DNA of 64,000 nt from Alkalibacillus haloalkaliphilus (GTDB lineage Bacteria; Bacillota; Bacilli; Bacillales; Alkalibacillaceae): NCBI RefSeq assembly GCF_007991275.1, contig NZ_BJYA01000017.1, forward strand, positions 1 through 64,000, given 5' to 3'. Shown one piece after another: positions 54,937 through 63,610 of this stretch. Every line of letters starts with the position of its first letter. Positions within the stretch are counted from its first letter, which is position 1. The translations under genes and the position numbers were made by a program. Under the pieces are notes generated by a model that saw only the letters and a list, made by a program, of their open reading frames with translations, ran no database searches and was not told where the DNA came from.

Positions 54937-54974
54937 AGCACCACCTTTTTTTGAGGTTTTGTTATATGTGTACC

Positions 54975-55217
54975 CTAGTTGGAGGATTCATTAAACATCT
55001 CTCGACTCAACCTGACTTCACTCGCCAACGAGATCATCTCCTCATCCTTCACGACATCACGAAACAATCCACTATGTACGATCCACAAAATCGTCTCGCG
55101 GAAATGGTCGTAATCGCCGTCACTCAGCAACCTTTCGAACAATAACAGTAGCACACGCCTGACCGCCATTGTCTTGTAATCGTCCTTTTGCAATCGATCA
55201 ATCAAAGACTCTACCAT
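54975..55217 (-). CDS. Small helical hypothetical protein
   Basis: 80 aa, predicted mostly alpha-helical (MVESLIDRLQKDDYKTMAVR; ETILWIVHSGLFRDVV). AGGAGGG lies 8 bp before the ATG, a strong site. It is followed 38 bp later by the 75-aa gene on the same strand, so the two may form a small operon. No recognised family. Confidence 0.5.
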   Translation of the reverse strand: MVESLIDRLQKDDYKTMAVRRVLLLLFERLLSDGDYDHFRETILWIVHSGLFRDVVKDEEMISLASEVRLSREMFNESSN

Positions 55218-55275
55218 AAAAAATACCCTCCTATTCTATAATCGAATAGGAGTAGCTTTAAGTGTTATTATTCCA

Positions 55276-55316
55276 CAAAAAACACCCACGCCACAACTTA
55301 AGTAACGTGAGTGCTT
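55276..55316 (-). terminator. Terminator behind relic A
   Basis: On the minus strand AGCACTCACG pairs with CGTGGGTGT (one wobble), followed by TTTTTT. A closely similar hairpin stands behind relic B at 61.3 kb. Confidence 0.6.
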
Positions 55317-55326
55317 TCGTTCTTAT

Positions 55327-55404
55327 TTATTTTCTGGTTGATTGACGCTGAATTAATTCGAAAGGGAAATAATTTTCTCTTTGTTTGATGTCTTTCGAAC
55401 CACC
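55327..55404 (-). pseudogene. Relic A: 3' end of a LacI-family regulator gene
   Basis: The minus strand encodes about 25 residues ending KDIKQRENYFPFELIQRQST plus RK and a stop, preceded by an in-frame stop. This is the conserved tail of LacI regulators; RbsR at 60.2 kb ends ENVFPSTLIKRQSTKR. Only the tail and its terminator remain, directly downstream of the ribose operon. See relic B. Confidence 0.65.
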
Positions 55405-55419
55405 TAACCGCATGCACTA

Positions 55420-55447
55420 AAAACCCAACCGGCGCACCGGTTGGGTT
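55420..55447 (-). terminator. Terminator of the ribose operon
   Basis: Perfect stem AACCCAACCGG / CCGGTTGGGTT with a 4-base loop; on the minus strand TTTTT follows. 16 bp after the rbsB stop. Confidence 0.9.
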
Positions 55448-55462
55448 CCATTCAAAATCAAC

Positions 55463-56401
55463 TTACTGCGTCACTAACTCTAAATCAACAGGAATGAAGT
55501 CTTCTACTGTCTCGCTATTAGCGATATCTAGAGCTGTTTCAACACCTTGTTCACCAATTTCAGTTGGCTGCTGAGCAATTGTCGCGTCCATTTCGCCCAC
55601 TTCTACTGCTTCTACTGCGTCGTCAGTAGCATCAAAGCCTACAACAATCACGTCATCCATACCTGCAGATTCTAATGCACGGACTGCACCTAGTGCCATT
55701 TCGTCATTGTGTGCGAATACTGCATCAAATTCTTCTCCACTTTGGATAATGTTCTCCATTACTGTTAAGCCTTCAGCACGATCGAAATCTGCTGGCTGTT
55801 CAGCAACAACTTCGATTCCATCTTCAGCGCCTACAGAGTTATGAAAACCTTCTCCACGCTCACGTGCTGCTGAAGATCCTGGAATACCTTCTAATTCTAC
55901 TACATTTCCTTCTCCACCAAGTTGTTCAATGATGAAGTCTCCTGCCATTTCACCACCTGCTACGTTGTCAGATGCGATGTGTGCGACGACTTCGCCACCA
56001 TCTGCACTACGGTCAACTGTTACAACTGGAATGTCAGCTTCATTTGCAGCTTCTACTGCTGTAATAACTGCTTCTGAATCTGTTGGGTTTACGACTAATA
56101 CATCAACGTCTTGTTGAATTAAATCTTCCATACTACTTAACTGTGTTGCAGCATCATCTTGTGCGTCAACGACTGTAATGTCTACACCTAACTCTTCAGC
56201 CTTTTCTTCAGCACCTTCTCTTAACGTCACGAAGAATGGATTGTTCTGTGTCGATACAGCTAGCCCGATGTGTACCTCACCATCATCACCGCTAGCATCT
56301 GTCTCATCATCACCATTTGAAGTTGGTGATTCAGTTGTACACGCTGCTAATAAACCTATTGTTAAAAACGCAATTAACCCTAATTTAAACTTTGAAAACA
56401 T
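55463..56401 (-). CDS. rbsB: Ribose-binding lipoprotein
   Basis: 312 aa. Lipobox GLLAACTTES at the N-terminus, then an acidic linker. Periplasmic-binding type 1 fold with IGLAVSTQNNPFFVTLREGA, VNPTDSEAV, VDRSADGG and PGSSAARERGEGF (ribose contacts) and AHNDEMALGA. It delivers ribose to RbsC/RbsA. Last gene of rbsRKDACB. Confidence 0.94.
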   Translation of the reverse strand: MFSKFKLGLIAFLTIGLLAACTTESPTSNGDDETDASGDDGEVHIGLAVSTQNNPFFVTLREGAEEKAEELGVDITVVDAQDDAATQLSSMEDLIQQDVDVLVVNPTDSEAVITAVEAANEADIPVVTVDRSADGGEVVAHIASDNVAGGEMAGDFIIEQLGGEGNVVELEGIPGSSAARERGEGFHNSVGAEDGIEVVAEQPADFDRAEGLTVMENIIQSGEEFDAVFAHNDEMALGAVRALESAGMDDVIVVGFDATDDAVEAVEVGEMDATIAQQPTEIGEQGVETALDIANSETVEDFIPVDLELVTQ

Positions 56402-56448
56402 TTTAAATCCTCCCCTTAAATCTAATTTTTATCCCATCATCTATTAAC

Positions 56449-57390
56449 CTACGACGACTTTTGACGATCAAGTATGACTGCAAGTAAGATGACCGCCCCC
56501 TTTACAATTTGTTGGTAGTTTGAAGATACCCCTAGTAAATTCAAACCGTTATTTAAAACCCCAATAATTAGGGCTCCAATCAATGTTCCAAAAATCCAAC
56601 CGCGACCACCAGCTAGGCTTGTACCACCTAAAACAACAGCCGCAATCGCATCAAGCTCATAAGTGAAACCAGCGTTCGGTGATGCAGAGCCTAAACGAGA
56701 CGTTAAAATAATTCCTGCTAAAGCTGCTAATGCACCTGTTAATGAATAAACGCCAATTTTGACACGGTTCACTTTAATTCCTGATAAAATAGATGCTTCC
56801 TCGTTACCACCAATTGCATACACGTGGCGACCAAATACTGTTTTCTTCAAAATTAATAATAGAATGAAAAAGATTACAAACATGATTATGACCGGAATTG
56901 GTATCCCAAATAAATAACCACGACCAATTAAGTCAAATGTTTGACTGTCAGTAAATCCGGTTACCGGTCTACCATCCGTATAAACGAGTGTTAAACCTCT
57001 GAAAATTGTCATCGTTGCTAAAGTTGCAATAAATGGCGCTACTTTTCCTTTAGCGATAATTACACCGTTAAATGCACCCATTACAGCTCCGGCTAAAACC
57101 CCTAACAAGACAGCTAATATTGGGTCTATACCACTAGCCATCATCCCGGCTGTCAAAGCACCCGCTAAGGCCAACGTCGACCCAACAGACAAGTCAATTC
57201 CACCGGTTAAAATAACAAACGTCATACCAAACGCGAGTAGTGCAATAATCGTCACTTGTCGCAACATCGTCAACAAGTTATCTAAACTTAAAAACTGTGG
57301 GCTCATAATACTTAAAACAATAACAATAGCAAGTAAACCTAATACTGGCCCTAACTTCTGCATAATTTGTCCTAAAGATTGACCTCTCAC
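56449..57390 (-). CDS. rbsC: Ribose ABC permease
   Basis: 313 aa from the GTG at 57390 (RGQSLGQIMQKLGP), preceded by AGGAGGGGAG inside the end of rbsA; the longer reading to 57474 overlaps rbsA and is rejected. Multi-pass protein with GGIDLSVGSTLALAGALTAG and LGGTSLAGGRGWIFGT, the signature of the BPD_transp_2 family. One base separates it from rbsA. Confidence 0.94.
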   Translation of the reverse strand: MRGQSLGQIMQKLGPVLGLLAIVIVLSIMSPQFLSLDNLLTMLRQVTIIALLAFGMTFVILTGGIDLSVGSTLALAGALTAGMMASGIDPILAVLLGVLAGAVMGAFNGVIIAKGKVAPFIATLATMTIFRGLTLVYTDGRPVTGFTDSQTFDLIGRGYLFGIPIPVIIMFVIFFILLLILKKTVFGRHVYAIGGNEEASILSGIKVNRVKIGVYSLTGALAALAGIILTSRLGSASPNAGFTYELDAIAAVVLGGTSLAGGRGWIFGTLIGALIIGVLNNGLNLLGVSSNYQQIVKGAVILLAVILDRQKSS

Positions 57391-57391
57391 G

Positions 57392-58885
57392 CTACTCCCC
57401 TCCTGTCGCAGCATACATAATCTTCTCTTGATCCGCTTCATCACGGTTAAGTTCGCCACCAATTTGACCTTCATGAATGACTAAAATACGATCACTCATT
57501 CCGAGCACTTCTGGTAGTTCGGATGAAATCATAATGATACTCACCCCTTGAGCGGTTAACTCGTTCATAATTTGATAAATTTCCTTCTTCGCACCAACAT
57601 CAACACCACGCGTTGGTTCATCCAGAATTAAAATTTTAGGGTTAATGCCTAACCATTTACCGATGACAATCTTTTGTTGGTTACCACCACTTAATGACTT
57701 CACCTCTTGCTCACGGCCTGACGTTTTAACATTAAACCGTCCAATCATATCATCTACAAACTCATGTTCTTTCTGACTTGAAATAACCGTTTGCTTAGAC
57801 ACGTCATCTAAGTTAGGTAAAGTGAAGTTTTCTCGTACTGACATCGACAAGACGAGTCCTTCTTCTTTACGGTCCTCTGTGACAAAACCAATTCCAGATT
57901 TGATTGCATCAATTGGTTTTTTAATTTTCGCTTTTTTCCCATCAATGAAAATGTTTCCGCTTTCAATTTCGCGATAGCCAAATAATGCTTGCATAATCTC
58001 AGAGCGTCCTGCTCCCATTAGACCAGCTACACCTAGAATTTCACCTTGCTTAACTTCAAAATTGATATCGCGAAATACATCAGACGTTAACCCTTCGACT
58101 TTAAGCCTTACATCACCTACGTCAACGTCACGTTCTGGGAAAAGTGTGCCAAGTTCACGCCCTACAAGCATGCTAATGAGCTCATCATATTCTACTTCAC
58201 CAATGACACGCGTTCCGATATATTCACCATCACGTAAAACGGATACACGATTACAAACCTTAAAGATCTCTTCCATTCGGTGTGAAATATAAACGATGCC
58301 AACACCTTGTTCGCGTAACCTCTCAATTACTTCAAACAGTCGCTCAATTTCACGATCTGTCAGCGCTGCAGTCGGCTCATCCATGACAATGACTTCTGCA
58401 TTAACTGATAATGCTTTAGCAATCTCGACCATTTGTTGCTGACCAACGGATAAATTCCCTGCTGTAGCAAGCGGATCAATTTCAACACCAAGTTGACCTA
58501 AATATTCCTTCGTTAATTGGATCATCTTTTTCGTGTTTAAAAAGCCTGTCTTACCGAACTTAATCTCGCGGCCTAAAAACATATTTTCCATAACCGTTAA
58601 ATACGGAATAATGTTCAGTTCTTGGTGAATAACGGCAATACCCGCTTCTTCTGACTCCTTCGTGTTTTGAAAGTGAACCGGCTCACCTTTAACGAAAACT
58701 TCACCTTCATCACGCTCATATATCCCGGTCAAAATTTTCATTAAAGTCGATTTACCAGCACCATTCTCACCTAACAAAGCGTGAACTTCACTAGCAAGGA
58801 TTTCAAAGTTAACTTCATTTAGCACCTTATTGCCGACAAATGACTTCGAGATGCCTTTCATTTCAATTAACGTTTGTTGTGACAT
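57392..58885 (-). CDS. rbsA: Ribose ABC ATPase, double-domain
   Basis: 497 aa. The first nucleotide-binding domain is complete: [36 protein letters not shown]. The second has the usual degenerate Walker [10 protein letters not shown], with [16 protein letters not shown] and [14 protein letters not shown]. Typical of RbsA/MglA. It overlaps the rbsD stop by one base. Confidence 0.95.
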   Translation of the reverse strand: MSQQTLIEMKGISKSFVGNKVLNEVNFEILASEVHALLGENGAGKSTLMKILTGIYERDEGEVFVKGEPVHFQNTKESEEAGIAVIHQELNIIPYLTVMENMFLGREIKFGKTGFLNTKKMIQLTKEYLGQLGVEIDPLATAGNLSVGQQQMVEIAKALSVNAEVIVMDEPTAALTDREIERLFEVIERLREQGVGIVYISHRMEEIFKVCNRVSVLRDGEYIGTRVIGEVEYDELISMLVGRELGTLFPERDVDVGDVRLKVEGLTSDVFRDINFEVKQGEILGVAGLMGAGRSEIMQALFGYREIESGNIFIDGKKAKIKKPIDAIKSGIGFVTEDRKEEGLVLSMSVRENFTLPNLDDVSKQTVISSQKEHEFVDDMIGRFNVKTSGREQEVKSLSGGNQQKIVIGKWLGINPKILILDEPTRGVDVGAKKEIYQIMNELTAQGVSIIMISSELPEVLGMSDRILVIHEGQIGGELNRDEADQEKIMYAATGGE

Positions 58886-59277
58886 TAGAAAATCACCCCA
58901 GAACGAAGAATAATATTTGCAAATGGTGTCGTCTCACCTGTTCGGATCACGACTTTTGCATCCTTCGTTAATTTTTTAAAATCTTCATGTGAGACGAAAT
59001 CTTTCTCACCTTGATAATGCTGTTCAATCTTGGTTAAAACGTGTTCATTATTTGTCTTGATCTCTGAAGCTAATGTTACGTGTTCTACTTCCATGTCCGC
59101 CAAAATAGCTTGTAAAGTTTCAACAAAGCTTGGTGTCCCTTTCGTTAAAGCTAGATCAATTCGTTTCACACCATCAGGGACGGGTAAGCCACAATCAGCA
59201 ATCACAATCGTGTCAGTATGGCCTAATTGAGCTAAAACAGATGCAATCTCGCTGTTTAAAATTCCTTGTTTCTTCAA
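58885..59277 (-). CDS. rbsD: D-ribose pyranase
   Basis: 130 aa, starting at a TTG at 59277 ([14 protein letters not shown]), which matches the normal family N-terminus; the GTG at 59286 would add three residues. Contains [20 protein letters not shown] with the catalytic His and Asp. Interconverts ribose pyranose and furanose before RbsK. The TTG start follows the rbsK stop by one base. Confidence 0.93.
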   Translation of the reverse strand: MKKQGILNSEIASVLAQLGHTDTIVIADCGLPVPDGVKRIDLALTKGTPSFVETLQAILADMEVEHVTLASEIKTNNEHVLTKIEQHYQGEKDFVSHEDFKKLTKDAKVVIRTGETTPFANIILRSGVIF

Positions 59278-59278
59278 A

Positions 59279-60175
59279 TCAATCACTCTCTTTATCTAGT
59301 AATCTTAAAACATCTTCACGTTCTGGCATTCCAGTTTGTGCGCCAAACTGACTCACAGAGATCGCTGCGGCTGCATTACCGAAGCGACACGCGTCACTAT
59401 ACGATTGACCTTCAGCGAGCGCAACGCTAAAACCGCCATTAAATGTGTCTCCTGCCCCCGTCGTATCTTTAACATCGACGTTGTAACTCGGGACGATCGT
59501 CTCATTGCCATTTTCAACAAACTGAACGCCAGCCGAACCTTGAGTGACGAAAAATTTCTCACGATACTGCTCGTTAAAACGTTTTTTCTCCTCAGTATCA
59601 AGCAACTCTGTCAACTCGTGTTCATTTGGTGTGAGGAAATCGACTTTCTCAAGTAAATCTAAAGGGACAGGTTGCATAGGCGCTGGGTTTAAAACAACCG
59701 TCGTGTTATACTGATTGGCTATATTTACTGCCTCTTCCACACTTTCAAGTGGAATTTCGAATTGCAGTAATAAAATATCACTATTTTGAATCGCTTTTTC
59801 ATTTTGTTTTACGATTTCCGGAGTCACATGAGCATTGGCTCCAGGAACGACGATAATTGTGTTATCCTGTTCTGCCACAGTGATTTGAGCAACACCTGTT
59901 GGAGCGTGTGTAACCGGTTCCACATTGACGTTAAAAATACCTTGATCCTTCAAGTGAGTAACCAATGGTTGTCCAAAAGTGTCGTCTCCAACACAACCAA
60001 CCATTGTCACTTCTGCGCCAAGTTTAGAAGCGGCTACGGCTTGATTCGCCCCTTTTCCACCAGGAATGGTTTGAAAGTCTGTCCCTAATAACGTCTCACC
60101 CTGATCCGGAAAACGTTCTGCTTGTGACACGAGGTCCATATTAATACTACCGATTACAGTCACTTTTGCTGTCAC
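59279..60175 (-). CDS. rbsK: Ribokinase
   Basis: 298 aa PfkB-family kinase. N-terminal [15 protein letters not shown], substrate motif [15 protein letters not shown], and C-terminal anion hole [13 protein letters not shown] with the catalytic Asp. Produces ribose-5-P. Second gene of the operon, 19 bp after rbsR. Confidence 0.95.
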   Translation of the reverse strand: MTAKVTVIGSINMDLVSQAERFPDQGETLLGTDFQTIPGGKGANQAVAASKLGAEVTMVGCVGDDTFGQPLVTHLKDQGIFNVNVEPVTHAPTGVAQITVAEQDNTIIVVPGANAHVTPEIVKQNEKAIQNSDILLLQFEIPLESVEEAVNIANQYNTTVVLNPAPMQPVPLDLLEKVDFLTPNEHELTELLDTEEKKRFNEQYREKFFVTQGSAGVQFVENGNETIVPSYNVDVKDTTGAGDTFNGGFSVALAEGQSYSDACRFGNAAAAISVSQFGAQTGMPEREDVLRLLDKESD

Positions 60176-60194
60176 TTAGCATACTCCTTTAAAT

Positions 60195-61175
60195 CTATCT
60201 TTTAGTTGATTGACGCTTAATTAATGTTGACGGGAAAACATTCTCTTTTTCTTTAACCATTTTCCCTTCGATTAATGCTGTTAATGCCTCTGCCGCCTCG
60301 CGACTCATTTGGTAAATCGGCTGTGACAATGTCGAAAGCTCTGGTTTCGTCATCTCTGTTAAATCAATACCATCAAAACCAATAATCGCTAAATCTTCTG
60401 GAACGTTTAAATTAAGTGACTCTGCAGCTTTTAAAGCTCCTAGTGCCATGACATCATTTCCCGCGAATATACCATCAATTTCGGGATGGCTCTGCAGCAA
60501 CTCTTTAGTCACTTTTGCCGCTTCCTTCTGGTCAAAGTTTCCTTCTACAACATAACTGCTTAGAAACCAATCTTGCTGCTTAATGACATCTATATAACCT
60601 AAATAACGATTATCTGAGTTCTCCACTTTATCCGGGCCTTTTATATGGCCAATCCGAGTACAACCCACTTCTAGTAAGTGCTCTGCTGCCTTCCGTCCAC
60701 CACTGCGGTTATCGATCGCAAAAGTCGGGATATCTTGATGAATCGATCGGTCAAGTGCGACAACTGGCATATCATATTCGGCAATTAAATCCCGTTCAAT
60801 CGTATTCGATACGATAATCGCACCATCGACGTATTTTTGTTTCATAACATCAAGATAAAGTCGTTCCTTTTCAGGGTCTTCATCACTATTACAAAGGATC
60901 GTTGTAAACCCTTTTTGAATTAAATAATCTTCCACACCCCGAACAAGCTCTGGGAAGTATGGGTTCGTAATATCCGGAACGATTATCCCAATCGTTTTAG
61001 ATTGCTTCTTAAACAGGCTACGCGCAACAGAATTCGGCTTGTAATTCAACAAATCCACTGCCGCTTCTACCTTCTTACGCGTATCTTCATTTACATAACC
61101 ATTACGATTAATAACCCGCGAAACCGTCGCCACCGAGACTTCCGCATGGTGTGCTACATCTTTAATTGTTGTCAT
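60195..61175 (-). CDS. rbsR: LacI-family ribose operon repressor
   Basis: 326 aa. HTH TIKDVAHHAEVSVATVSRVI, hinge NYKPNSVARSLFKKQ, sensor with PEDLAIIGFDG, tail LIKRQSTKR. First gene of rbsRKDACB, as in Bacillus subtilis. The ATG follows TAGGTGG. Autoregulation through the two operators at 61209-61265 is likely. Confidence 0.93.
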   Translation of the reverse strand: MTTIKDVAHHAEVSVATVSRVINRNGYVNEDTRKKVEAAVDLLNYKPNSVARSLFKKQSKTIGIIVPDITNPYFPELVRGVEDYLIQKGFTTILCNSDEDPEKERLYLDVMKQKYVDGAIIVSNTIERDLIAEYDMPVVALDRSIHQDIPTFAIDNRSGGRKAAEHLLEVGCTRIGHIKGPDKVENSDNRYLGYIDVIKQQDWFLSSYVVEGNFDQKEAAKVTKELLQSHPEIDGIFAGNDVMALGALKAAESLNLNVPEDLAIIGFDGIDLTEMTKPELSTLSQPIYQMSREAAEALTALIEGKMVKEKENVFPSTLIKRQSTKR

Positions 61176-61208
61176 GTTAGACCACCTAAATTATTTCATT
61201 TTCTATGG

Positions 61209-61265
61209 TGTAACCGTTTACATGTTTTGTGTAATAAAAGAGTTACTAATCTGTAACCCGTTACA
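61209..61265. promoter_or_regulatory. Twin operators of the ribose operon (RbsR and/or CcpA)
   Basis: TGTAACCGTTTACA (61209-61222) matches the cre/LacI consensus TGNAANCGNNNNCA exactly. TGTAACCCGTTACA (61252-61265) is a second perfect inverted repeat, arms TGTAAC/GTTACA. Their starts are 43 bp apart, about four helical turns, so co-operative binding on one face is plausible. Confidence 0.7.
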
Positions 61266-61332
61266 CATTATTCTAGTACTCTTACAAATGATTTGTAAAG
61301 AGATTCTATTAAAATTTTTTAAAAAAAATAAA

Positions 61333-61363
61333 AAGAAGCACCCACAACGTCGTGAGTGCTTCT
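61333..61363 (-). terminator. Terminator behind relic B
   Basis: On the minus strand AGAAGCACTCACG pairs with a CCCAC...GTGCTTCT arm, followed by TTTTTATTTTTTT. It shares words with the hairpin behind relic A. Confidence 0.65.
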
Positions 61364-61364
61364 C

Positions 61365-61440
61365 TTATTGTATTTTATGGTTGATAGACGCTATTAATTT
61401 AAAAGGGATTACTCTCTTTTTTATTTTCCCTTCAACCATA
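61365..61440 (-). pseudogene. Relic B: decayed 3' end of a LacI-family gene
   Basis: The minus strand reads FMVEGKIKKRVIPFKLIA and then drifts to SINHKIQ and a stop. Aligned with RbsR (LIEGKMVKEKENVFPSTLIK) and relic A (NYFPFELIQRQST), it looks like the same tail with substitutions and an indel. It stands upstream of rbsR, so similar relics flank the ribose operon on both sides. Confidence 0.5.
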
Positions 61441-61790
61441 AAGCATGGTGTGTTGCTCCACCCTTGGTCAAAATTAACATTTTATACATATATTCGTATT
61501 TTTAAATTTGTTTTTGTCTATTTTTTCTATAAATGTTTAAAATAATTTCGACCCGTACCATTAAAAACTAATATATATTTTATTAAGTTAAAGAGTTAAT
61601 GTAAAGAATTATTTTAATAAATTTAATGAATTTAAATAATTATACGATTTCAGTGATTAGTAGCGGCATTACTTTAATTAAAAGTGAATATACCAACAAA
61701 ATCTCCCTACCATACACATTTTGACAAACTTATTGGAAGTTTTGTGATATTTTAGCACTAGTTTTGAAATGTCATGAGAGGGTGAACATT
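61441..61790 (+). promoter_or_regulatory. Long AT-rich leader of the BY-kinase gene
   Basis: About 350 bp without a gene, very AT-rich. A usable promoter is TTGACA at 61721-61726, 18-bp spacer, TGATAT at 61745-61750. Nothing else is recognisable. Confidence 0.5.
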
Positions 61791-62513
61791 TTGTTTAAAA
61801 AATCTGCACGGGCTAAGTTCCGTGAGCAAAAGCAGCAACATCGTTCTAATCATTTACGTTCATTATTTACACGCAATCATCCTAAATCGGTTATCTCTGA
61901 ACAATTTCGTACACTTAGAACGAACTTACAATTTGCACCAAATGAAGTTGATTTACAAACAATCGCCGTCACATCAACCAATAAAGGTGAAGGAAAAAGT
62001 GTCACAGCAATCAATCTAGCAACCGTGTTTGCCCAGCAAGGAAAACAAGTTCTACTAGTTGATGCCGATATGCGAAGTCCGAGCATTCACCACAATTTGC
62101 GCATCGATAATCGACTTGGCTTAAGTAACTTGCTCGTCGGTGATTATGACGTCGTTCAAGTCGTTCGCGATGTGAAAACAAACAACCTCGACATCTTGAC
62201 ATGCGGGCCAATTCCACCTAACCCGTCAGAACTACTGGATTCTCAAGCGATGACTGAGCTGATGGAGAAAGCAAAAGCCAGTTATGACTTAATTATCTTT
62301 GACACACCACCTGTTCTCGCTGTCACGGATCCACAAATTTTGGCCAACCGAGTTGATGGTGTGTTATTCGTCGTTCGCAGCAAAGTCACTGACAAAAAGT
62401 CCGCCACAAAAGCTAGAGAACTTTTAAAGCAAGCCGATGCGAATATTTTAGGTGCCGTATTAAACGACTACGATCAAAAACGAAAAGACTACTATTATTA
62501 CAGTTATCAATAG
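61791..62513 (+). CDS. CpsD/CapB-type tyrosine autokinase (BY-kinase)
   Basis: 240 aa, start TTG at 61791 (FKKSARAKFREQKQ), 8 bp after AGAGGGTG. Basic N-terminus, SVISEQFRTLRTNLQF oligomerisation motif, Walker A TSTNKGEGKSVTA, Walker A' VLLVDADMRSP, Walker B LIIFDTPPV, and a C-terminal Tyr cluster KDYYYYSYQ for autophosphorylation. Similar in size to Bacillus subtilis PtkA. Normally paired with a membrane modulator (CapA/TkmA) and a polysaccharide locus; neither is adjacent here. Confidence 0.9.
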   Translation: MFKKSARAKFREQKQQHRSNHLRSLFTRNHPKSVISEQFRTLRTNLQFAPNEVDLQTIAVTSTNKGEGKSVTAINLATVFAQQGKQVLLVDADMRSPSIHHNLRIDNRLGLSNLLVGDYDVVQVVRDVKTNNLDILTCGPIPPNPSELLDSQAMTELMEKAKASYDLIIFDTPPVLAVTDPQILANRVDGVLFVVRSKVTDKKSATKARELLKQADANILGAVLNDYDQKRKDYYYYSYQ

Positions 62514-62530
62514 ACTGTCGTATATAAAAT

Positions 62531-62576
62531 ACCTCCCTCGTCTACAATGCTTGATAGTGACGGGGAGGTTTCTTTA
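62531..62576 (+). terminator. Hairpin that ends the kinase transcript and covers the vanZ Shine-Dalgarno
   Basis: ACCTCCC plus CGTC pair with GACG plus GGGAGGT (one bulged T), followed by TTCTTT. The 3' arm contains the GGGGAGG Shine-Dalgarno of the next gene, so the same structure can terminate upstream transcription and mask translation in read-through mRNA. Confidence 0.6.
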
Positions 62577-63037
62577 TGAAATACATATTGTCTACAATTA
62601 TCATTTCTTCTATATTAATCATTGCCTTCAGCATAATGAGCGAAATGGAGCGATCAGGTTCATCGATTCACGCGATTTATTATATGAACGGGTCGACATT
62701 GTTTCTACTAGATCAGCAAAGCTCTTTTTACAGCATTTATTCATTCAGTAGTGAATCAACCGTGAACCGAAAAGCAGGTCACTTTTTCTTTTACGGCATT
62801 TTAACTACCTTAATCTATCTCGCTCACCCAGCGGCTACTACTTTAAGAAGAGCCACTCATTCCGTACTGGCGACGACCATGATCGGTTTCATTGATGAGA
62901 TCCATCAACATTTTCTCGTCAACCGAAGTGGGCGCATGTTAGACGTGTTCATTAATATGTCCGGGAGTTTAACTGCGGTGACAGTCGTCGCCTCATTTAG
63001 CTTAGCTTCACAATTGATTTTAAAGCTATCAAAATGA
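62576..63037 (+). CDS. VanZ-like membrane protein
   Basis: 153 aa, about four transmembrane segments. Central VNRKAGHFFFYGILTTLIY (about residues 65-83) and the DEIHQHFLVNRSGRMLDVFI motif (about 106-125) are the VanZ signature, with conserved H, D, R and D. Family members include VanZ of teicoplanin resistance, but most have no known role. The start is 7 bp after GGGGAGG. Confidence 0.85.
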   Translation: MKYILSTIIISSILIIAFSIMSEMERSGSSIHAIYYMNGSTLFLLDQQSSFYSIYSFSSESTVNRKAGHFFFYGILTTLIYLAHPAATTLRRATHSVLATTMIGFIDEIHQHFLVNRSGRMLDVFINMSGSLTAVTVVASFSLASQLILKLSK

Positions 63038-63076
63038 AAAGTCGGGCACACCGCTTTCGGATGTGCCCGACTTTTC
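63038..63076 (+). terminator. Terminator after the VanZ-like gene
   Basis: Strong stem AAAAGTCGGGCACA / TGTGCCCGACTTTT with a 10-base loop. Confidence 0.9.
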
Positions 63077-63440
63077 GTAAAATAAGCCCCTGTAATGATT
63101 TTCACCCCAGTGTACATTGGTAAAACTTAAGTCTAAGCCTAAGTCCCTATACCAATTATACTAAATATATATTAACAAAATTGGTATCACAAATCAACAA
63201 TTTCCATGATTATACACCAAAAACTTGTTGACGATTTTCGACAATTCGGTCGTACTCTATTTAAGCGTCTATTATCCCTCTCTCTAACCACCAACCAACC
63301 TCATTTTAAAATAGGATTCACTTAATAGTTTATAATTTTTATCTATAAAATTCTTTTAAAACCCTCGATATTAAGATTATTAAGCCGATAATATACACAA
63401 GCACTATCACGCAATTATCTAAAAATGTTAAAAATCAATC
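63077..63440. other. AT-rich intergenic region without a gene
   Basis: About 360 bp containing runs such as TATATATTAACA. A TTGACG at 63228-63233 lacks a good -10. GCCGATAA at 63384-63391 resembles a sigma-D -10 but has no TAAA at the right distance. The promoter of the riboswitch must lie here but I cannot place it. Confidence 0.5.
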
Positions 63441-63527
63441 GATAATGGCAAACTTATTGAAAAATAAGGACGCAAAGCCAAGGGCCTAACGTTTTTACTA
63501 TGGCAGCCGGTTACCGAAATGAGCGCA
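63441..63527 (+). ncRNA. Cyclic-di-GMP-I (GEMM) riboswitch
   Basis: The conserved core is intact and in order: TGGCAAAC, a TTATTGAAAAATAA stem capped by a GAAA tetraloop, GGACGCAAAGCC, GGGCCTAAC (tetraloop-receptor side), ATGGCAGCCGG and TTACCG. These are the diagnostic positions of class I c-di-GMP aptamers. A terminator follows directly, then a CheY-like gene, so transcription control by c-di-GMP is likely. Confidence 0.92.
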
Positions 63528-63530
63528 CGA

Positions 63531-63560
63531 AAGGTGAGCCTATTTGGGTTCGCCTTTTTT
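63531..63560 (+). terminator. Expression-platform terminator of the c-di-GMP riboswitch
   Basis: AGGTGAGCC pairs with GGTTCGCCT (two wobble pairs) and runs into TTTTTT, 4-5 bases after the aptamer core. Whether ligand favours or disrupts it cannot be read by eye. Confidence 0.8.
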
Positions 63561-63610
63561 ATATTTTAATAGAGTACACAAACAAGAATAACCATATAGG
63601 AGAATTACTT

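Noticed and set aside
49003-55217. Defence island built around the NERD proteins
   Set aside because: No restriction, abortive-infection, toxin-antitoxin or reverse-transcriptase hallmark accompanies them; NERD alone is not enough.
63384-63391. Sigma-D promoter ahead of the riboswitch
   Set aside because: GCCGATAA is close to the -10 consensus, but no TAAA lies 14-16 bp upstream.
63500-63610. N-terminal extension of the CheY-like protein
   Set aside because: The longer frame reads through the riboswitch terminator and lacks a ribosome site; MSTILIADDS at 63611 is the normal receiver start.
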